64,000 nt of DNA, from positions 1,151,501 to 1,215,500 of the forward strand of contig JAQFVV010006450.1 in assembly GCA_028023455.1 (NCBI GenBank). Direction: 5' to 3'. The position numbers and the translations under genes were made by a program. Below, one piece after another: positions 13,101 to 23,599 of this stretch. This stretch comes from Epiperipatus broadwayi (taxonomy: Eukaryota > Onychophora > Udeonychophora > Euonychophora > Peripatidae). How positions within the stretch are numbered: position 1 is the stretch's first letter; every line of letters begins with the position of its first letter. Under the pieces are notes generated by a model. It was not told the DNA's origin. It saw only the letters and a list, made by a program, of their open reading frames with translations, and searched no databases.

Positions 13101-13206
13101 CTTAACATTAGGACTAAATTTAGGCTTTGTGCAAGATAAGAAGTTGAAATAGGAATGAAGTAATTTTTAGTCCCAAGTAAACAGCCAAAATTTTGATAAG
13201 CCATCT
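10144..13206. other. AT-rich non-coding stretch, no gene seen
   Basis: A short tetranucleotide run (CTAT repeats near 10990-11010) and many A/T runs are the only structure. The open frames at 10976-11158 and 12557-12766 are short, hydrophobic by composition and lack any domain or splice context. Confidence 0.6.
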
Positions 13207-13553
13207 TAGCAATAATCAAGTTAAAGTTGTTGTCAGCACATAATACTTATATAAGGCTATAACCTTAGTATATGTGCCTTGTGTGCTTAAATTTCACTAC
13301 AAGAGAGACTTTTACAAATCTTAATGCAAGATTCGACTTTATAAAGATAAGAGCGGCCACACTCTTATCTTCAATGCTCCCAAATCAAAATGCTTTAGAT
13401 TTGCCTATATAATTAGAAAAATAGGTTGAAGATAAGAGTGTGGTCGCTCTTATCTTTATAAAGTTGAATCCTGTGTTAAGATTTGAAGAGGTCTCTCTTG
13501 TAGTAAAATTTAAGCACATAAGGCACATATACTAAGATTATAGCAATAATCAA
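13207..13553. repeat. Diverged family A fold-back copy with 13-bp target duplication
   Basis: Left arm about 13252-13376 and right arm about 13427-13540 are inverted copies of one another with scattered substitutions. The loop is about 50 bp (near 13377-13426). The left arm begins AAGGCTATAACCTTAG, matching the start of the family A unit, and both arms carry a form of the GGGACCTCT..GGTCTT block. Upstream, 13220-13251 resembles the tail of the family A unit, so the unit is circularly permuted before it folds back. Direct repeats TAGCAATAATCAA (13207-13219 and 13541-13553) flank it exactly. An inner hairpin GATAAGAG/CTCTTATC lies within each arm. Confidence 0.75.
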
Positions 13554-15800
13554 TATATGTTCATGTAAGAGAGATTATTGGAAAATATATAAAATCAAGT
13601 ATTGATAAATTAGAAGATTATTGAAGAATCCTTGAGTTAAAACTAGACATGATGAGTTTGATTAACAAAACCCTCTTAGTAGTTGTCCACATACATGTGT
13701 ATGTTCTAAGGTTTTAAGGGATCTCATTTTTTGAGTCACAAACCAGGCTTAAAATTTTTTCAGGTGTGAATCCAGTCACCTGATCTACACATTCAATATT
13801 GACTAGTAAATGGGTATGTAAACGTTATTAATTAAAGGATAAACTTTCCAGGTTAATCTGAGGTGGCATATGAATTGTCTTGTACTGATTTGTGATTGTA
13901 ATGTATAGTTTTCACATCTATGTTTGACAAAGATTTCAGAAATGTGGAAAGTCTTAATATCTACATAGTACTGCCACCTAGAATTTATTAATTATTCATG
14001 CGTAATTTATGTTTTTGGGTTGAGTGATGAAAATCTTATTACAGCTATCGTTTATATATTAAATGTACGCTGTTATGTTACTATATTTAGCCCATGTAGC
14101 TTGTTTCGTAGCTGTAAAATTCATCTCCATATATGTATGTAAATAAGTATATGTCAGTATGCTGAATTTAAATAATGCATGACCTTGTTTAGTCTTTTTA
14201 AAGTGAATGGAGAAGATTAAAGATTGTCTATTCATTAAATTAGCCTAATTCGTATTCGTTTATGAAGAAATTGATTAAAGGTGAATTTTACTTATTTATG
14301 TAATTTGTGAATGCTACTTCGCGTAAAAAAAAAGAAAAACTTTTAGTAATCGATTGTTGTATTAAATAAACTACCGTTAATGGCATACCCCCCCCCCCAA
14401 ACCTTCATTTCCGAAAGCCATTGAAAAGAGTTATTGATATAGTTTGATTCATGATTTCACTAAAACTAGAAATGCAATGTTTATTCTACTTATGAATGTC
14501 ATGTGACTGTCTTCAATCCCATCATTCCATTATTTGGCTTCTGATAATGAACATTTTTATGTGTGGAAAAGTCAATTTAGTAGAACTTTGTTGTCAAAAG
14601 TGATTAATTGACTTCGTCGAGATAATATATAATTATTCTCTACAGCTTTGGATTTTTTTTCACTCCTTATATGAATTAATGAAAAGGTTGAGAAACTTTT
14701 AGTCAAAGATTTTTTTTTTTTTTTTTCCACACCAGTCTTGGTAAAAGAATTAAACTTAAATCTCACATGCATAATATTTATAAATTTTAAAAATGAGTGA
14801 TACCGTTTCATAATCCATCTGCATGAATCATGCAGTAGCTGCTCAAGAGTATATAATGCTTCTAGGCCACATTAATAGCACCTCACCTATATATGTTAAA
14901 AATAGCTGCTTAAACTTTAATATTGTTCATTACTATTTAATTTAAATAAAACAGACAGATGTCTCATATTATACATGTTTCGACTATGAATTAACTTTAT
15001 CCGTTATGCAATAAATTCAAACACTTTCCAGAACTTTTTATATAGTTTCACACATTGCACTTTATTTTCAGAATGTGAATATATCATATGATTATATTGT
15101 TTTGGATGAGTATATACTTATCATGGAATATTAAACATCCAAAACTTTGAACCTTTATGACTGTAAATTTTGTAATCTTCATGTATAAATTTTTAAATTT
15201 TCTACCGTTTCCAGTTCATTATAAGATGAAGACCGCTTTTTGTTTGTTTCAAGTATAAACATTTGCTATTTGCATATAGGGTGTGGTTTAAATCAAGATA
15301 TCATTTCTGGATATAGATCATAAGAAATTGGGAGATTCTTGTTCCCAGATTTATTTTTTACAGATTCTACAATAAAGCTAGCTGGATTTGATCTCACTAT
15401 GCATTACTAAGATATTCGGTATCCCCCGTGATCATTGTATTTATCTGCTTCAGAAGTAGAATTTAAAATTTGCAGTGCCCAAATACAAATCTTGAATCAC
15501 ATAATTAATGCCTGTCTAATCTGTACATACTATAGCAAGATTGAAAGACTCTATAATATTGATAATGAATCGCTCTCCTGGCTATCTCTCTAGATTCCTT
15601 TATAATGTTTGTGAATAGTTAGTCATCTAATTGGGGGGGGGGGGGGTCTATAGTCTAAATAAATAAATTTGAAAGATGTGTTGGGTTTTTTTTTTTAATT
15701 AGATAAATTATTGTTTAATTTTCAAATAAATCTTTCAAATAAAGTTTTTTAGTTATGATTAATTAAATTCTAACACTAGGAATACTAAATAAGAAAAGCT
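13554..15800. other. AT-rich non-coding stretch
   Basis: No gene is supported. Homopolymer C (near 14390), T (near 14710) and G (near 15633) runs are present. The open frame at 14572-14811 is Lys/Ser low complexity. Confidence 0.55.
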
Positions 15801-16140
15801 TCATTGTAGACATATCTTAAAACTTGAGCTAACTTCAATGATAAAATCCCCATTGAACATACTCCCCAAACTATTTACAAGAGTGCTTGCACTCAGGCCA
15901 GTTGTAATGCAGTCTTCTAGAGAGAGCCACACACCAGCCTTGCAATAAAATTGTCTCAATATCAATATCTCTACAAAAGGGCCAAAAGCAATCCAGAACA
16001 TAAACCCATATTTTTGGAGCATCAAAACACACTTGGTCACAGATTTGAACTCACACCAGCCAGCATCATGTGTATCTAACAAAATGACTTCAAACAGAAA
16101 ATAAAGGAGCTAAGGTACATTGCCAATAACTTGAATTCCA
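15801..16140 (-). repeat. Possible tRNA-derived SINE with a body domain
   Basis: On the minus strand a B-box-like GAGTTCAAATCTG (complement of 16040-16052) is followed by about 240 bp of GC-richer sequence that stays open for 93 codons by chance. Composition stands out from the flanking DNA. The A box is not convincing. Family membership is a guess from layout; it could equally be another kind of repeat. Confidence 0.3.
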
Positions 16141-17960
16141 TAAATAAAAAGGAATCCTGCTTCCCCCTCTCTAAAAAATGGGCTATCTAGTTCATTTGGA
16201 TACATTTACATAAATTTACATCCTATTTATACTTACCACCCTCCTGTCCACCAGTTCTTGCTATGAATATGATATAACTAAGATATTAAAATTGCTTAGC
16301 TCAAGTTTTAAGACACATCTACACTGAAGCTTTTTTTACTTAACGTTCATAGTGCTTAAGAATTTAATTACAATTCATTTAAGAAAAGTTTATCAATTTA
16401 TACATATATAATTGAATATGATTAAGTATTTGCTTATTAATAATTAATTGTTTGATAATTACTGGATGAATTTTAATTAAATATTTGTTATCATTGTTTA
16501 CTGCAGCACCCTCAGTGTAAAATGAATGTTTTTGTTTAATTATTACTGTTTTTAAATTTGTATGTTAATTCAATTTCTATAGGTATCTTACACAAATGTA
16601 CAAATAGAATACACTCTCTAAATAAAGAGGCCAAAATTATCTACAATCTACTTGTAATGCTTTTTTGTCTCATTTAGATATACTCTCTTTTTTTGTGTGC
16701 TCTCTGTTGGGTGGGCAAAAGTTATTACAGCCCAATGATACAAAAGCACTTTTATAATAAAACAAGTTTTCATTATTTTCTTCTATATGACTATTTACTT
16801 TGAAGATACAGATCACTTTTGTTTAGGTTTTTAATTACCACCCAATCATTGCCAATTCTCACAGGCTGTCAGTGATTTATAGTGAAATGTGTTTTTTTTT
16901 GCATAAGCAGATTCTACATTTTCAATAACTTATAAAGCACAAAGTAAGCTGACCCAACCTCTACAATATTGAATAGTGTTTGGTAAATAGTTATCTACTT
17001 ATTGCAAGAACAAGATATCAGGTTAATTAATCATGGTGGGTTAGTGTTGATAAACTGATTAAAAATAAAAACACAACTGTAATATATTGCTGCCTTGAAT
17101 AGTCCACAATTACCTTTATCTTCGTAAACTAACCTTAATTTGTATTTCATTTATATTTCAGCATACATTATTCTCGGACTTGCAAACAAAATTAAAGATA
17201 AAACACCTTTTAAATTGCAGTTGGCTGCCCATTATTTTCTGTATTAATAAAATTTGGGCTTATAATGAGGTGATAAAAGATCTTAAAATGTGAAAATTCA
17301 TATATTCAAAAAAGCTCTGCAATCAGGAATTTCAGATTGATGTCCAAAAATCTAAATGTCCTAAACAATATAGAAATTAATCTACATTAATATCTGCATA
17401 AATATGGTAATGATTATTTTAATTATCACCATGTTCTTGATCCAGGATTGAAATCTAGATGAAATTTGAAAAAATTTTCAGGTAGCTTTGCAAAAAGTTC
17501 ATTTTTTGAAGCAATTGATTCAAATGAGTAATTAGTTGTTTTTTTTTAGGATAAGGAAAAATCTTAAATTAGACTGGATAGATCAGATGAGTGTTGATAC
17601 ATTAGCCATAAAACAAAACATGGTTATATTATGATCTTATTTCACCACAGCATAAATATTAAAACTAATACAGCATCACTTGATTTTCTCAGCTTATTAG
17701 CATATATTTTTAGGAACAGATCTTCTCATCTTACTGCAGAACCATGCATTGGCTTAGTAATATAAAGAAACTAAAGATAGTTGATAGATACAAAAATTCA
17801 TTTGTCCAACTTTGAATCCAAAGTTCTTAGTGAATAAGGTCAATCTAGAAATCAGTTTAGAATGTTGTGATGATGTGATGTATTGTGGCTTCTCCTTAAA
17901 CGAAGTTAAGAATATCTCAGCAATTATGCCCAGATAAACCTGTTAACCACTTTATTTTCC
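16141..17960. other. AT-rich non-coding stretch, no gene seen
   Basis: Nothing recognisable beyond A/T-rich sequence and short microsatellite-like runs. Confidence 0.55.
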
Positions 17961-17970
17961 ATTCCCCACT

Positions 17971-19816
17971 CTAAATTTTCCCATATTCTGCTCCATCCCA
18001 TTTCCACAACATAATCTTTGTCAACTCTATAACCTTTATATCTAAATCCCCTTTATCTTTTCCCAAACCCAGCATAAAAACCAATAATTCACTTTCTGTA
18101 TAATCACTTTTTTCATATTTATTCTTCCATAACTTCATTATATGTACCCTTTCTGTTTTCAAGCATTTACATTCAATTAACAAATGCCTAATATTTTCTA
18201 TTCCTTTCTTACATAATTTACAAAATAAATCACCCATTTTTTTTCCATTTACATGTATATTCTCTTGTAGTTAAAGATCTCGTTCGAGCCTTAAATAATA
18301 AACTACTTTCCTTACTATTATCATATATTAACTCACACCTAATATTCTGTTTATTTCTATATATATTTAAACTCTTTTTACTCTCCATACTATTTCTCCA
18401 TCTCTCTAACTCCCTATTCTTTATTAATAAATCTATTCTTTCATCCCATTCCTTACGACTATAACACTCAACAATCGTCTTAACACAAACATCCCATCTT
18501 TTGTACGAATATACTGATATAAATTCTTTATCCAAATCTTTTGCATACCGCATTATCTTTCTCACCCATCTTGTTACCTGCCCTTTACTCATAACCCAAT
18601 TAAATACTATTTTAGCTATTCTTTTATTATCCATAAACTGCAATCTACCAAACATTTCATTTTACTTTTTGCATCTCTCATATAAAAACTTGACCATCCC
18701 ATTTTCCTTGAATTGCCTCTTTTGCTGTCCATACATCTGCATCCAATGCATGTCTTCCTAGTTCCCTTTGAACTTTTTCTAAGTAATTTAATACCTCTTT
18801 ATTAACATATAATGCATCATTACCATATGTTAACCCTGCTACTGCAACTCCTTTTCATATAATTCTAACTACATCATATTTATTATATGAAAACACTCTT
18901 AATTTCTTTATCAATCCCTTTCTTTCTTTGCTTCATTTATCAATTTTTTCTCCCATTCATCCAAATAATTTTTCTGATTACTTAAAATAATTCCCAAATA
19001 ACTATATCTATTCACCACACTTAACTTAATATCTCCCAATAAAAATTCTACATCTTCTCTTTCCCCAGTATTAACCATCATTATATTTGATTTTTCTTCA
19101 CTAAATTTAATCCCCATTTCTTTACCAACCCTTGCACATGTCCTCAACATAACTTCCATATCTTCTCTTCTTTCTGCACACAAAAATATATCATCCACAA
19201 AAAAAAAAGACCTGACAAAATATATACTCCCTTACTACCTATTAACAGTATCTCTATCCCTCTTCCTAATCTTTCTATTGCTCTTTCCATTTCACTCAAA
19301 TACAACACAAACAAAATAGGTGACATAGGGCATCCTTGCCTTAGCCCCACCCCATTTTTAACTTTAACTGATTCTATATTTCCTAATTGATATATATAAT
19401 AATTATTTTCATATAATTTCTTAATAATATCTATTAAAGCTTCATCCATTCTCAAATTTGCTAAACATCCATAATCTATTTCTATATACTCTATCATATG
19501 CCTTCTCTATATCTATAAAACTCATATATAACTGTTTACCTAAATTCCTACTCATATCCATAAGTTGTGTAACTACCAATAAACTATCTCCTATACGCCT
19601 ATCTAATCTAAAACCTCCTTGCATTTCCCCCATTACATTATTTCCTTCCATCCATTTTACAACTCTTCTAGCCACCATATATGAGAAAACTTTATATAAA
19701 ACTGATGTTACCGCTATTGGTCTATAATTACTCAACTTTCTATGATCCTTACCCTTTCCTACCATCCAGTGTTCATTGATTACAATAGAAGACTTTGTAG
19801 AAGATTCTCTGATCAT
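17971..19816 (-). pseudogene. 5'-truncated LINE (non-LTR) reverse transcriptase
   Basis: Minus-strand pieces read in order: RT fingers with KLSNYRPIAVTSVLYK (near 19720), motif A FIDIEKAYDR (near 19510), QGCPMSPILF (near 19330), the catalytic box FVDDIFLC (near 19190), a thumb with RYSYLGIILS (near 19000), and a C-terminal Cys/His motif CKLCKKGIENIRHLLIEC (near 18190). The order is that of Jockey/I/CR1-like or R2/R4-like LINEs; clade is not resolvable by eye. FVDD replaces the usual YADD/FADD. The frame is broken near 19470, in a poly(T) run at about 19200, near 18910, 18660 and 18235. No endonuclease is seen upstream of 19816, consistent with 5' truncation. A possible AATAAA lies just 3' on the minus strand near 17955. 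Inactive. Confidence 0.85.
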
Positions 19817-19959
19817 TTTTTGTCTCTATTAATAGATATTATTTTTACTTTATATAATAATTATATATCTAGAATTATATTTTATACTAATGGCATGCTT
19901 TCTATATTCCCTGCATTTGCTAATTTTGAATTTCTGGTGCTACACATAAATTAACATTT

Positions 19960-20540
19960 CATTTTCTATTTTCAAACATCTCACTCATTGAGCTAATACA
20001 ACAATGAATATTTCTCTTTATAAAAGTATTTAAATTATGAATTGAAATTATATTTTATCGTGCCACAATACTTACATTTGGTTTATCATTAAAACTATTT
20101 TATTTTTTTAGTTCTTATAACACTCTTCAGCTGTGTATTTATTATCTGCTTAACCTTTAGTCTGAACTCATAATTTTCAATGATATATATCCACATATAG
20201 GTTTATAAAGTTGTTTTTTATGTCATGCTTTTTAACAATTTGTCAATTTTTTTTTAAATTAGAATAATTATGACATAACCATGGAAACTGGTTAATTGCA
20301 GCTTGTCAAAGTATTTGATCTTTTAGTTCACATTGAATCTTTGTTTTGTAGTAGTAATCGGTCTGACTGATCCCATACTGTGAATCGTAAATGAAAAGTA
20401 TGATTAATCAATAGATTTCACCTGATATTGCTAAAATGATCCACAGAGAAATTTTCATCACATGATCACCATATATTTTCAGGAGTGGTCTTGTTCATTA
20501 TAGCCATAAAGAGGTCATATTTTACTTTTTATTACAATAA
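19960..20540. other. AT-rich non-coding stretch
   Basis: A few weak open frames immediately upstream of the LINE may be decayed LINE sequence (19817-19960 on the minus strand), but no domain is recognisable. Confidence 0.4.
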
Positions 20541-20953
20541 TGAAGTAATATTCATTAAGGCTGTAGCCTCAAGCACATGCGTATAAAATGTGACAGTAGG
20601 GACCTCTACAGGTCTTAAACCACAGGCTTACTCTTTGGAAGAAAAGAGGGGAACCCTCTTTACTTCAACCTACTTTCTATTTAAATAGGTGAAGCTGAAG
20701 CGGTTCGATCTGAGAGCGTGAAGCTATTCAATACTTCACTAATTAAGTCCACATTTCTTATTACACATTAATACTCGTGAAATCTTTCAATTTATAACGA
20801 GTCAATGGAAAGATTTTATAGTAAGAAATCTATTACGATAATTTAAAGTTGTAATTACAAATTTATTTAAACGCACATTGATTACGTAAGTAATATTCAT
20901 TAAGGCTGTAGCCTCAAGCACATGCGTATAAAATGCGATAGTAGGGACCTCCA
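20541..20953 (+). repeat. Family A structured repeat, copy 2 (1.2 units, head-to-tail)
   Basis: GTAATATTCATTAAGGCTG starts at 20545 and again at 20890, a period of 345 bp. The second unit runs only to GTAGGGACCTCC near 20952, where it stops inside the first hairpin block. The two partial units agree closely, so the head-to-tail join is part of the inserted molecule and not two independent insertions. Hairpins kept are GACCT/AGGTC, CTTCAACCTA/TAGGTGAAG, GTGAAG/CTTCAC and ACTCG/CGAGT. No coding capacity. Confidence 0.8.
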
Positions 20954-20959
20954 TCCTAA

Positions 20960-21890
20960 AAGTTGAAAGGTAATATGGCCTGTATGAGCAAATGACCAAT
21001 AAAGTCAAAACTTTATTTTCACATGCTCTAGATTTTTGGTGACTTTTTTACAAACTCGTAATATCTCAAAATCATAACCACAATTTGATTTTTTTCCACA
21101 ACAATTTAATAAACGATTTTATTATTGAAAGATCTTATTGAAAAAAATGTCTAGAATAATTTTCATAAGTATTAATTATTAAATATAATTGTTTGGAAAG
21201 TAAATTTGATAATGCATATTCTGTCCTCCTGTTGCTCTTGATATTTCCAGTAACTGTGATTAACATTGATAGATCTTAACAGAGAATTTTTATAAAAATG
21301 AAAGTAAAAAGAATTAAAAAGAAATTCAATTGGTGGGCACTCGAAATGGAACTGAAAGAAGTAATTAATGATTTTGTAAATGCAAAAATAGGGAAAAGGG
21401 ATTTCTAAAATGGTCAAATATATTAATTTGCTTTATATGATTGATAATGAAAATTTTTAATGAAAATGATTAAGAACAAAATTATGTTTGAAATTGGAAG
21501 AGAGAAAAGATTTTTAAAAGTTTTATCTTCAGGGTCAATTTTTGTGGTTATGCCAATGTAATAATGATTGTATAATTTCAGTTATAAAAATAATGCTGTC
21601 TACTAAAGAAGGATAGTCTATCAGTATATGGACTGATTGCTCATGTTTACATTGATTATTTGGTGAAGGATGATGCAAAATGGATTGCTTATAGCATCTG
21701 CATAATCTTTTTTGGAGTGAAAATTTTATTTACCTATTCTTTTTCTTTTCACACAAATATGAATAATGTACAAAATTTATTATCAAAATTTATCAGAGCT
21801 TAATACTTTTTTATAAAAATAGCTTTTGGTTTAACATGTTTGAATTTACTATGAACTCCAAATATATGTTATGGCATGAAATGATTTGCA
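20960..21890. other. AT-rich non-coding stretch, no gene seen
   Basis: Open frames here are short and compositionally biased. Nothing recognisable. Confidence 0.55.
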
Positions 21891-21959
21891 CAGAGGCTAA
21901 ACTCTCCATACAGTAGTGCCAGCAGGGTAAGCCAGAGTAATCAATGGCTGCAAGAAGGT

Positions 21960-22115
21960 TTGTGCATAAAATCCCTATCTAGTGCCTACTCATCCAATGT
22001 CCCCAGACTAGTTTCTAGCTTATATATTTCATCAGCGAGGAGCCTTGGATCTGAGAACACTGCCCCTAAGTCTTAGGATCTAATGCAGCCTTCCAGCATC
22101 CACATTTTACCTTAT
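21960..22115 (-). repeat. Dispersed hammerhead-bearing repeat, copy 1
   Basis: About 150 bp here align by eye with 42420-42570 and 59060-59215. Shared blocks are CCAGACTAGTTTCTA, TCATCAG, AGCCTTGGAT and, farther right, a GGATCTAATGCAGCC-like block followed by CCAGCATCC. It lacks an ORF. The hammerhead-like core lies inside it on the minus strand. Confidence 0.65.
21992..22050 (-). ncRNA. Hammerhead-ribozyme-like motif, copy 1
   Basis: Minus strand: distal helix I ATCCAA/TTGGAT (22050-22045 with 21997-21992), inner helix I CCTCG/TGGGG with G-U pairs, conserved box CTGATGA (22035-22029), a 13-nt helix II region, then GAAAC (22015-22011) and the cleavage triplet GTC (22008-22006). All C3-A9 and G12-A14 core bases are present. 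Helix II is poor in this copy. The segment between GAA and the final C is ACTAGT, which is self-complementary, so helix III would form between two molecules. Type-I hammerheads with minimal helix III are known from Penelope-like elements and retrozymes. The assignment is by inspection only. Confidence 0.55.
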
Positions 22116-23460
22116 TAGCTAACTATAAAGCTTTGAGTGCAAAATGAAATCACTGTAATGTTTTTTTAATTCCAGCTCATTAGCTTGTATAGTTGTATAG
22201 ATCTGAAATCAGTTCAGCATCCATACTTTTTGGTGTCTTCGGTTCTTTAATAACCACAGTCAGCATAATCTTATTGGATTTATAAAAAAGGATAACTTGT
22301 TTAGTATTTTGTTTCAAAAAAGATAGTGGAATAAATTTTGTAATTCAAATCAAGTGCAATTCCCAATATGTAATCAGTAGTAGGAAAGTCATAAGGAGAT
22401 ATCATTCAAGGATTCTATTAATAGGCTTTTGCCTTTTAGACTTTATTCTGATAACAAGAATTAATCGATAAATTCAGTCAGTTAGTGTTATTAACAACAA
22501 TGGTATATATATATATATAAATAAAATAAAACAAAGCACTGAAATTAATTTTCCATCTCCTAAGTTTTAATATGAATGCCACCTTTTATACATATATATT
22601 AAGAAATACTATGTTTTTTATGTTATTTATATATATGCTGATAGCAGAAATTATCTCCTAGAGGAAGACTTTTTTGCCACTTTTGCTTTCATTTGTGTAG
22701 CTGGTCTTATGTAGTCATGATATTTTTATTTAGAATGGAGACTAGAATTACTCCCTCTCCTGAACATCAACAAGAATTAAACTCATATGAAGTGATTCTG
22801 GTAGAAATGGGTTGTTATTAAAAGGAAATCTGCCTATCATTTGAAAAAGAATGTTTTTAATAAATATATTTTATTAATGCTTATGTATGGACTTATTAAA
22901 CTTGGTTACATAATAGAAGAACAGCATAGAGAATTCAAGCCATGCAGAAAAAAAAGGGAGAATTAAATATTGGAGAAACAGGGAGATTATTGAAAGCAAT
23001 ATTCATGGATGAGAGAACAAATACATGTCACTAACATCTTTGAAAAAAAACCATGAAATGGAGCTGACAATAAAGAGATGAATACAGGAAGTTGAAGCTT
23101 TAAACTGAATCTCAAATGGTTATAAAAGAGAGAGATTATATGTGAGATGAATGACATAAAGTGCTTTGCTGCAGTGATGTGGAGAAGAGAACTATGGGTT
23201 GAAGAAACAATTAAACTTGCAGAGTGGTTATATAATAAACAATATATTTAAATATCACATCAAAGCAAATCTAGTGACTTATAACTTATCACCACATCTC
23301 TTGCTTTGATGACAGCTAGATTTAAAACAAATCCTTTAACATCACAATAATTAAATCATCAGATTAAATAATGCAGCTGATGAAACAACAGTTGGATTAG
23401 GATTCATGACTCATGTTGGAGATGGTATTTGATAATAAAATATTATAAGTGGAAAACCTA
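22116..23460. other. AT-rich non-coding stretch, no gene seen
   Basis: No open frame of note and no repeat recognised. A (TA)n run sits near 22505. Confidence 0.5.
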
Positions 23461-23462
23461 TG

Positions 23463-23592
23463 TGATTTGGGGTAGTTGGTAGAGCATCCAAATTGAAATC
23501 AGGAGACCCCAAGATCAATTCTGGCGCTTGCAGGCCTGGCACTTGAACTTTTTATGAACTCCTGAGCAATAAAGTCATATGCTTTTTTTTTT
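23463..23592 (+). repeat. tRNA-derived SINE
   Basis: The head has an A-box-like TGGGGTAGTTGG (23468-23479) and, about 35 bp on, a B-box-like AGATCAATTCTGG (23512-23524), the spacing of a tRNA-derived internal Pol III promoter. The tail ends GAACTCCTGAGCAATAAAG followed by an irregular T-run. The same tail (GAACTC..AATAAAGCC) is found in the pair at 52212-52447, so they share a family. Such elements are transcribed by Pol III and mobilised by a LINE. Confidence 0.65.
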
Positions 23593-23599
23593 AAAGTGG

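Noticed and set aside
15801-16082. 93-codon minus-strand frame as a gene
   Set aside because: Lies in a SINE-like, B-box-bearing block, with no domain or splice signals.
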